Below are positions 58,668-64,000 of a DNA stretch of 64,000 nt, one piece after another. This stretch comes from JADKAV01 sp041393775. Its GTDB lineage: Bacteria > Actinomycetota > Actinomycetes > S36-B12 > UBA10799. Position numbers and translations under genes: made by a program. Within the stretch, counting starts at the first letter, position 1; the number at the start of each line of letters is the position of its first letter. The stretch spans positions 195,208 to 259,207 of the forward strand of contig JAWKJM010000005.1 in the NCBI GenBank assembly GCA_041393775.1. The letters run 5' to 3'. The notes beneath the pieces were generated by a model. The model was not told the DNA's origin, made no database searches, and was given only the letters and a program-made list of their open reading frames with translations.

Positions 58668-59842
58668 CAGGTGTCCTTGCGGTAGTGGAGGACGATGAGG
58701 TCGTCGGGGTGCATCAGGGGTCGGCGCTGGTCGGTCTGACCTCGGGGCGCGGGAAGCGGGAATCCGAACTGCTGGGTGAGGTATCTGACAGTGAGATTGA
58801 TCTGGCGTTGGCTGCCGGTGACAAGTCGCCCGCCGGTCAGTTCCGCGGCGACCTGCAGGGGGAATATCGCCGCATCCGGCACGGCGACCGGGGCCTCGCC
58901 CGGGATTGTGAGTGTGCTGCCGGTGAGGCGCGCATTCCGCATTGCGTAGATGGGGATTTGCAGGGCGGCGAGAACTGCGATGGCTGCGGTCTCTGGGTTG
59001 TGGAGTTTTGTCAGGCGGCGGTATTCGTGGTCGGTGATGGTGTGGCTGTCGGGGGATTCCCGCCACGCGTCCAGGCTTGACAGGGGCAGGCGCCATAGGA
59101 CGCCGTTGCGGAACAGGGCGGCTTGCATGGCGCGCAGTGCGGTGATCGCGGCTGGGCGGGTTGGCCGGTTAAGCAGCGTGTGTGCCAGGGCGGCGATCTG
59201 CTCTCTGTCGGGGTCGGCGACGGCGCGCGTTTGCTCGTAGGCGGAGCAGTACAACTCGTCCAGGTGCGTGAACTCTCGGGATGTGAGGAGTTGGAGGTTC
59301 CAGTGGCGGAAGAGTCCGAACCCGACTGTGGCGATCACTGGCGGGAACGGCGACGGTTCTGAGCGCTCATCGGTGGGCGCCCGGTCGTCGGGGGTAGTAG
59401 TGAACGGCGGTTCGGTTTCCGGGTGGCACGGCCAGCCGAACCGGTCGGCGTCGTCCAGCAGGCCGCTGCGGTGCAGGGTGGTGCCGTGCCCGTCCTCGTA
59501 GGAGAACACCAGGTCAGCGCCGACCCGTTGGGCCAGGTCAATCGCGATCTGACGGATCGGTGGAACCAGGTAGTGGGCGTTCGTGACGATGATCTGCTTC
59601 GTTCCGCGTACTCGCAGCCGGGCGACGAGATGGTCACCGTCGTCTGCGATGTCCACGCGGATGGGCGGGTTGACCCGCCAGTCGACTCCGGTTGCGGCGA
59701 GCCCGTCGAAGATGAGGGATGCGCCGCGGCGGTCGTCGGGGCGGGCCGCCCACGCGAACTGGGACCCGTCGGGTGTTATGAGCCGAGCGGAACGTTCACC
59801 CGGCAAGTCAGGCGACGTTTGGTAGCAGCAGACGGAGGTCAC
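58667..59842 (-). CDS. Unrecognised core protein X of Tn7-like element (391 aa)
   Basis: Fourth gene of the core operon, starting at a GTG that overlaps the tnsC stop (GTGA) and preceded by GGGAGG. It occupies the position of tniQ/tnsD in Tn7-like elements, yet I see no TniQ zinc-finger or other TniQ motif. The N-terminal ~130 residues have a mixed alpha/beta look with PPIRQIAIDLAQRVGADLVFSYEDGHG; the middle is Pro-rich and acidic (about 140-165); the C-terminal half is helical, ending in a possible HTH (VAAELTGGRLVTGSQRQINLTVRYL). A function in target selection or in bridging the ATPase and target DNA is inferred from gene order only. Confidence 0.7.
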   Translation of the reverse strand: MTSVCCYQTSPDLPGERSARLITPDGSQFAWAARPDDRRGASLIFDGLAATGVDWRVNPPIRVDIADDGDHLVARLRVRGTKQIIVTNAHYLVPPIRQIAIDLAQRVGADLVFSYEDGHGTTLHRSGLLDDADRFGWPCHPETEPPFTTTPDDRAPTDERSEPSPFPPVIATVGFGLFRHWNLQLLTSREFTHLDELYCSAYEQTRAVADPDREQIAALAHTLLNRPTRPAAITALRAMQAALFRNGVLWRLPLSSLDAWRESPDSHTITDHEYRRLTKLHNPETAAIAVLAALQIPIYAMRNARLTGSTLTIPGEAPVAVPDAAIFPLQVAAELTGGRLVTGSQRQINLTVRYLTQQFGFPLPAPRGQTDQRRPLMHPDDLIVLHYRKDT

Positions 59843-60618
59843 ACAGCCTCCCTCGCGACGTTGAGGATCTGGCTGTCCAGCACGGCAACCAAACCTTGCG
59901 CTGTCTGCCCGGTCAAGAACTCGTGGCTGGGTAGCAGGTCGCGGGCTGTCACAGCGATGCTGTTCCAGTTCCGCAGAATGCCGTGGGCGTACGCGTCGTC
60001 AATCCACAGCAACACGTCGTCGTCGGTGTCGGCCAGCCGCGGATCCAACTGGCGTGCCACCCCGACAACGTCTCTGCGGGGCAGGGGCTGGAACCCTGTG
60101 CGGTATCGGACGCGGGAGTTCAGGTCGGGCTGGGCCCGGATCACCTCGTCGGCCTGCCAGCCGCAAATCAGCATCGAGACGTTCGTTTGGGAGTCGTCGT
60201 GGAGATAGCGGAGTTCCTGCAGCCCGGCCCGGCGCAAATTCTGCACCTCGTCCACCACGATCAGTCCGCCGTGGTCTCTCAGCAGCGCCCTGGCCTCGTT
60301 CTCCATGTCATGTTTCGAGCCGACGCCGGGGGTGCCGGAAATCGCTTCGATGAGGACGCGGAGCAGTTCGGTGGGGGAGGGGCGTTCCGGGATTGCCACA
60401 TACACCGTCGGGACGCCGTCGGCGATGGCCTGACCGATCAGGTAGGCGGCGGTTGTGGTCTTCCCGGTGCCGGGCGGGCCGTCCATCAACATGATCGCGT
60501 TTTGTTTCAACGCGAGCCGGAACCCGACGGTCGCGTTGCGCATGGTTGACGTTTCTGCGAGCGCTGCCGGAAGGTCGGGGGCTTGCCCGTTCGTGAGTAG
60601 GGGGGCAAGGCTCGTCAT
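59839..60618 (-). CDS. tnsC: AAA+ transposition ATPase (TnsC/TniB-like)
   Basis: 259-residue AAA+ ATPase. Walker A is GPPGTGKTT (47-55) and Walker B LIVVDEVQNLRR (119-130), with a sensor-type segment MLICGW and an arginine-rich GLQELRYLHDDSQT before it. The length is near TniB/IstB and shorter than the 555-residue Tn7 TnsC. In such systems it links the transposase to the target complex and gives target immunity. The ATG overlaps the transposase stop (ATGA), and its stop overlaps the GTG of X. Placed here as tnsC by analogy. Confidence 0.85.
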   Translation of the reverse strand: MTSLAPLLTNGQAPDLPAALAETSTMRNATVGFRLALKQNAIMLMDGPPGTGKTTTAAYLIGQAIADGVPTVYVAIPERPSPTELLRVLIEAISGTPGVGSKHDMENEARALLRDHGGLIVVDEVQNLRRAGLQELRYLHDDSQTNVSMLICGWQADEVIRAQPDLNSRVRYRTGFQPLPRRDVVGVARQLDPRLADTDDDVLLWIDDAYAHGILRNWNSIAVTARDLLPSHEFLTGQTAQGLVAVLDSQILNVAREAV

Positions 60619-62192
60619 TCCGCACCCCCGTCGTTCAAAGGCTCATCAAGGATGTGGCCGAACATTTCCACGACGAGTGCCTGGTTCTTCCGCATCTGTT
60701 CGGCTTCCCGTTCCGACGTTGCCCCACCGCCGAACTCGGCCCGGTGCTTCTTGCGGGTCTTGTTGCGGTGCGGTTCCCGGCGTTCCCCAGCGGGTACCTG
60801 GTTGTCGGCCGTGTCGCCGAGCGCTTCGGCCTGCCGTACCCGCACGGACTCCCGTTCCGCGTTCCTGACCTTTGCGGTCATTGTCTGGCGGGCCCGGATG
60901 ATCGCGGCTTGTTCGCTGCGCGGCAGCGACGCCTTCAGGTAGGCCCGCCCCACCCGCCGGTCGTCGTAGTAGCAGTCAATCCAGTCCGTCACGCCCGGCA
61001 GGAACCTGACTGTCAGGACTTTCCCCCGGCCGACGTAGTCGGCGGTGAACGCAGCCTGATACTCCCGGTTACGGAAGTAAATGCCGTTCTTCGTGACCGC
61101 GTGTTTGTGACTTGCGGTCGTCATCGCCAACGCCACCTCTTCGTCACCGACCCCCACAATGTCGGTGCCGTCGGACTCCTCCCACCGTTGCAGCGGCGAC
61201 AGCCCGTCGGCGCCGGGCGTCGCGTTGTACCCGATCGCCCATTGCACAGCCCGCGCCTGCAGCGCCTCCACCGTCAACAGCCGGTCCTTGTCCTCCTGCT
61301 CGTACGTGTTCTCCGTGAACCGCAACCCGCCGTCGACAGCGGAGCCACCCTTGACGTAGCCGGGCAAGGTCGCCTCGCATTGCTGCTGGAACAGCCGGAT
61401 GATGTTCTCCGCCGAGCCGTTCTGCCACGAATGCCCCGGCGTTGTCGGCAGCATCGCCACCCCAAGCATCGCCATTCCCTGAACAATCTGATCGGAAACG
61501 TTCTCCCCGCCGTTGTCACACAAGACACTCTCCGGCCGTCCACCAACCGGAACGTTCCCGCCCAGCCCGGTCTGCTGCAGCATCGCCGCCGCCATCAACC
61601 CGACCACGTCCGTAGCCCGGGTCCGATCGGCGCTCACACCAATGGCCACCACAACTCGGGTGCCCTTGTCCTTCAAGATGCTCACCCACGGGCGCACAAG
61701 ATGACTGCCGCGCGGCACCACACACCGCACATCCGACTGTGTGTGATCCAACACCCACGTCTCATTGCGGCCCACCAGCGGATACGCCATCGTCGGCAGC
61801 AGCCGAATCAGAGCATCCTTCCCGTCCGCCAGCCCCGCTCGCAAAGCCGGAGAAAGCCGGTCCACATCCCGCACGAACTGCCGGTACGACCCCGCATACA
61901 CCCCCTGGGCGACAGCCGCCTTGTGCGCGGCGCGCAAGGTCGGGTTATGCGCGAGAAGACGCAGCACCTCGTCCGGCAGGCCCTCAGGATCGCCTGTAGT
62001 CCTGCGCCCGTCGACAGTGGGGTCGTCGCCTTGACCGAGGCGACGGGACCACCGATACACCGTATGAACCGGAATCCCGTACAGGTCGCCCATCCTCCGG
62101 ATCGTCGCCCAACCGACGGTTCCCTCCCGGTCGAGGATCATCTGTAGGGATGCGATGACCTGCGAACGGACCAGTGGGTCGATGCGTGCCAT
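60615..62192 (-). CDS. tnsB: DDE transposase (TnsB/TniA-like)
   Basis: 525-residue integrase-fold transposase that should bind the 22-bp end repeats and catalyse strand joining. An N-terminal HTH (WATIRRMGDLYGIPVHTVYRWSRRL, about 28-52) precedes the rve core. The catalytic triad is Asp149 (WVLDHTQSD), Asp226 (VLCDNGGEN) and Glu262 (NGSAENIIRLF), with the diagnostic 35 residues between the second Asp and Glu. A Mu-like beta-barrel (VLTVRFLPGVTDWIDCYYDDRRVG) and a Lys/Arg-rich, acidic-ended C-terminal tail follow, presumably contacting the ATPase. The ATG lies 1 bp after the nuclease stop. Confidence 0.9.
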   Translation of the reverse strand: MARIDPLVRSQVIASLQMILDREGTVGWATIRRMGDLYGIPVHTVYRWSRRLGQGDDPTVDGRRTTGDPEGLPDEVLRLLAHNPTLRAAHKAAVAQGVYAGSYRQFVRDVDRLSPALRAGLADGKDALIRLLPTMAYPLVGRNETWVLDHTQSDVRCVVPRGSHLVRPWVSILKDKGTRVVVAIGVSADRTRATDVVGLMAAAMLQQTGLGGNVPVGGRPESVLCDNGGENVSDQIVQGMAMLGVAMLPTTPGHSWQNGSAENIIRLFQQQCEATLPGYVKGGSAVDGGLRFTENTYEQEDKDRLLTVEALQARAVQWAIGYNATPGADGLSPLQRWEESDGTDIVGVGDEEVALAMTTASHKHAVTKNGIYFRNREYQAAFTADYVGRGKVLTVRFLPGVTDWIDCYYDDRRVGRAYLKASLPRSEQAAIIRARQTMTAKVRNAERESVRVRQAEALGDTADNQVPAGERREPHRNKTRKKHRAEFGGGATSEREAEQMRKNQALVVEMFGHILDEPLNDGGAE

Positions 62193-62193
62193 G

Positions 62194-62766
62194 TCACACC
62201 GCCCGCAGGTCGATGACGGCTGGTGTTCGGAGTGCCCGGATCGCCAGGGGGGTGTCTGCCAGCGGCAGCACGTTCAGGTCGGGGGTGATGAGCAGGCTTC
62301 GGCGTTCCTGTGTTGTGGTGACGACGCGCACTCCGGCGAACCCGTCGCCGAATATGTCGGCCCCTGCCTGTGCGTACCGGGTGGCCTGAATGACAGCGGA
62401 GGTTTCGTCGAGGTACCGGGCCGTCTTCAACTCGTCGATGAAGACGTCGCCGTCGGGGAGCAGCCACACCAGGTCTGCCCGCCCGTCGGTGAGGGTCACC
62501 TCCGCGCCGATGAACTCGGCGTGGGTGGGGCGCAGCAGCGACAGGTACTTGCACGCTGAGGTGAGAGCCAACGCGCGTACCCGCCGGGCGTTCAGTGACC
62601 GGCCGAGGCTTCTGCACTGATGCTCAACCATCCGGTCCACCTCGGTGACCGACACCACCTGCTGCGCGTCGGTGGTGAGCAGGTCACCGATAACCTGATG
62701 CGCGATGGTGCCCGCGGCGGCTGGCACACCACTGGGAACGTGGATGCGCCCTGTTGTCTTGTCCAT
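62194..62766 (-). CDS. RecB/Cas4-type PD-(D/E)XK nuclease in the TnsA position
   Basis: First gene of the core operon, 190 residues. The ATG at 62766 has a perfect AGGAGG 7 bp upstream, which decides it over the longer frame. Motifs match the RecB/Cas4-like PD-(D/E)XK superfamily: His23 in GTIAHQVIGDLL, Asp98 in TDGRADLVW, Glu112-x-Lys114 in FIDELKTARY, and the QxxxY motif QATRY (127-131). The QxxxY and N-terminal His are features of Cas4/RecB nucleases; classical TnsA has a different core. It likely makes the 5' cuts at the transposon ends alongside the DDE transposase, as TnsA does in Tn7. Confidence 0.75.
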   Translation of the reverse strand: MDKTTGRIHVPSGVPAAAGTIAHQVIGDLLTTDAQQVVSVTEVDRMVEHQCRSLGRSLNARRVRALALTSACKYLSLLRPTHAEFIGAEVTLTDGRADLVWLLPDGDVFIDELKTARYLDETSAVIQATRYAQAGADIFGDGFAGVRVVTTTQERRSLLITPDLNVLPLADTPLAIRALRTPAVIDLRAV

Positions 62767-62953
62767 CTGGAACCTCCTGTTGACTGGGACGGGCACACAC
62801 ATCGGCGCCCCAGAACCGACGAGACACATAAACTGCCAAGGATTGGCTGGTTAGAAGTTGAGTTGCGTCCATCTATCCGCCAATGGTTGGCTGTCTACTA
62901 CGTCAGTGACGGTGTTCCGCGTGTCCGGTGCCGCACAGCGAGGGAGGTGGCGC
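62767..62953. promoter_or_regulatory. Divergent control region of the transposon with two GCCAANNNTTGGC palindromes
   Basis: Between the core operon (minus) and a zinc-ribbon gene (plus). The palindromes GCCAAGGATTGGC (62835-62847) and GCCAATGGTTGGC (62879-62891) are 44 bp apart and lie 69 and 63 bp from the two start codons. They share the extended direct-repeat sequence GCCAANGNTTGGCTG. They are good candidates for operators bound by the XRE protein. AGGAGG (62773-62778) is the nuclease gene ribosome binding site. Confidence 0.7.
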
Positions 62954-63268
62954 GTGCCAGTCCGAACGTGCGCGACGAACGGATGCGGAAACATCGTGCG
63001 GCGCCGCGGCGTGCGCTGCACCGAATGCCGCCGGTACTTGCGGTCCGCCAACGAACTCGAGCGGCAAGGTAAGACCCCCGACATCAAACCCCTGCCACCC
63101 GACACGGTCGAACAGATCGTGGCGCTGATCGAAGAAGCGATCACGTTGCTGCGCGCAAACCCGAACAACACTGCCCTCGCGTTGCGCAGCCTGCACGCGG
63201 CGGTCAACAAGGCCGAGCCGTGGCGCACCCTGCGCGCCGAGATCCGACGGACCACCCAGACGCGTTGA
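62954..63268 (+). CDS. Small zinc-ribbon protein, probable transposon gene
   Basis: 104-residue protein starting at GTG 62954, with GGGAGG 6 bp upstream. Residues 5-24 hold a CX4C...CXXC zinc ribbon (RTCATNGCGN...VRCTECRRYLRS), followed by a charged helical C-terminus (LPPDTVEQIVALIEEAITLLRANPNNTALALRSLHAAVNKA). I do not recognise a family. Its divergent promoter is shared with the core operon, so it may be an accessory or regulatory gene of the element. The stop lies 1 bp from the stop of the converging next gene. Confidence 0.6.
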   Translation: MPVRTCATNGCGNIVRRRGVRCTECRRYLRSANELERQGKTPDIKPLPPDTVEQIVALIEEAITLLRANPNNTALALRSLHAAVNKAEPWRTLRAEIRRTTQTR

Positions 63269-63269
63269 C

Positions 63270-63785
63270 TCACCCATGATGCATCCCGCTGAGAGTGTGC
63301 ATCTGGACATCGTGCAGACACGGCTGCGGCCCACTATCCAGCAGCGAGCCACCGCGCACATCCGACATCAACAGTGGGTGGGGAAGGCAGAAGATGACCT
63401 CCTGCACCCACACCACCATCTCAGCGGCGGCCACAGCATCGTGAATGCCGAACGGCCAGTGCCACGTGTCGCCTCGCCCGACCAACTCGTGGCAGCCCGA
63501 CGGGGCCACGAAACCGAACTCCCGCAGCCGATCCTGCTGCTCCCGGGTCAACCGCCCGTTCGCGGGCAACATGTCGTCACCCGGAACCTCCAGCATCAAC
63601 AAGTTGTGCCCATAGTTAGCGACCGCGACCCACACGACCTCGTCCGGTACAGACGCGGCCGGCACAGTCTCCAACACGAAGAACTGGCCCGTTTCCAGCA
63701 CCGTGATCGACGCCGCCAGTCCACGCGCGGCCGCCGCCCTGGATTCATCGGGTTCCCCCAACGGTGCCCATTCGCGATCCGACAT
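63270..63785 (-). CDS. TY-Chap / YbjN-like domain protein (probable cargo)
   Basis: 171-residue protein, start at ATG 63785 with GGGAGG 5 bp upstream. The central sequence WVAVANYGHNLLMLEVPGDDMLPANGRLTREQQDRLREFGFVAP resembles (in segments) the TY-Chap (T3SS-chaperone-like) domain proteins of Actinobacteria, whose role is unclear. The C-terminus is unusually histidine-rich (HTLSGMHHG). The gene converges on the zinc-ribbon gene with a 1-bp gap between stops. I consider it cargo of the transposon; the family call is tentative. Confidence 0.5.
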   Translation of the reverse strand: MSDREWAPLGEPDESRAAAARGLAASITVLETGQFFVLETVPAASVPDEVVWVAVANYGHNLLMLEVPGDDMLPANGRLTREQQDRLREFGFVAPSGCHELVGRGDTWHWPFGIHDAVAAAEMVVWVQEVIFCLPHPLLMSDVRGGSLLDSGPQPCLHDVQMHTLSGMHHG

Positions 63786-64000
63786 CATGACCTCCCTCGC
63801 CGGGACGTCCATTAGACATCGAGACGGCCCCACCAGGGTGCTGCCCGGACAGGGCTGGGACGTCCCAACCGGCCAGGACACACCGTCGACGACCACCGAA
63901 AGTCGCTAGGTGGACTAGCACAGCGCGGATTCCGATTGCCAGCACCTGGGCGTTCCGAAACCCATTTCGTGCAGCAGGCGTGTCGCAGGGTCGAGGCACA
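63786..64000 (-). other. Window-edge sequence upstream of the TY-Chap gene
   Basis: About 215 bp. One minus-strand frame is open from the window edge to a TAG at 63915-63917, ending ...TRLLHEMGFGTPRCWQSES..., which might be the C-terminus of a further cargo gene. There is too little to call it. No repeats resembling the 22-bp transposon-end units were seen. Confidence 0.3.

Larger units (their letters stand above)
57748..64000. mobile_element. Tn7-like transposon (one end, core operon, part of cargo), extends past window
   Basis: The element begins at about 57748, inside the four bases after the nrdJ stop. Its end comprises the 8-bp terminus TGCAGAAT and four abutting 22-bp repeats (57755-57842). 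Then come a terminator hairpin and five coupled minus-strand genes: XRE protein (57912), unknown X (58667), AAA+ ATPase (59839), DDE transposase (60615) and RecB/Cas4-type nuclease (62194). Divergent cargo genes start at 62954. The opposite end is not in the window: no array of 22-bp repeats, in either orientation, was seen before 64000. The expected 5-bp duplication would be CTGAG (57743-57747). Confidence 0.8.

Overview
The window is high-GC DNA with very dense, short-gap coding, GTG/ATG starts that overlap the previous stop codon, and gene orders typical of Actinomycetia (Actinobacteriota): murF-mraY-murD-ftsW-murG-murC-ftsQ, then ftsZ-pgeF-yggS-sepF-yggT; hisDCBH; thyX-dapA-rnj-ftsK-rimO-pgsA-pncC-clgR; recA-recX-miaB-miaA-dapF-hflX-dinG; and lexA divergent from a LysM gene, followed by nrdR-nrdJ. 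I cannot place it to genus. Many genes show an actinobacterial leaderless signature: a TANNNT -10 box 6-7 nt before the start codon.

Layout. 1-7187: peptidoglycan precursor and division (dcw) operon, entering in the last codons of murF. 7188-10380: a DUF222/HNH endonuclease gene and an antisense multicopper oxidase lipoprotein, both wedged between ftsQ and ftsZ, which are normally neighbours. 10399-14192: ftsZ operon. 14204-19097: ileS (minus strand), then DUF167, lspA and rluD; divIVA is not at its usual place. 19098-23971: palindrome-rich leader, dnaE, a membrane protein and a YbaK-type deacylase. 24049-28071: hisDCBH, then a thioredoxin behind a CsoR/CstR-like operator. 28072-29610: an IS110-family insertion sequence with a probable bridge-RNA region and an unusual C-terminal HTH. 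29765-38776: thyX, dapA, rnj, ftsK, rimO, pgsA, pncC and clgR, with a 28-bp perfect inverted repeat between rnj and ftsK. 38826-43172: the giant helicase Lhr. 43272-52805: DUF3046, recA, recX, miaB, two small minus-strand genes (one apparently starting at CTG), miaA, dapF, hflX and a DinG-like helicase. 52825-57746: lexA, an SOS-type LysM division regulator, nrdR and nrdJ, with LexA boxes and candidate NrdR boxes.

57748-64000 (continuing past the window) is the most unusual part: the end and core operon of a Tn7-like transposon inserted at the stop codon of nrdJ. Its end carries four abutting 22-bp repeats preceded by an 8-bp terminus, the architecture of a Tn7 end. The core operon (minus strand, coupled ATGA/GTGA/TGATG junctions) encodes a RecB/Cas4-type PD-(D/E)XK nuclease in the TnsA position, a DDE transposase (TnsB), a short AAA+ ATPase (TnsC), a protein of no family I recognise where TniQ/TnsD would sit, and an XRE-family HTH protein. 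I see no TniQ/TnsD and no CRISPR component. Two identical-format palindromes (GCCAANNNTTGGC) sit in the divergent control region between the operon and a small zinc-ribbon gene, pointing to self-regulation. The far end of the element and most cargo lie outside the window.
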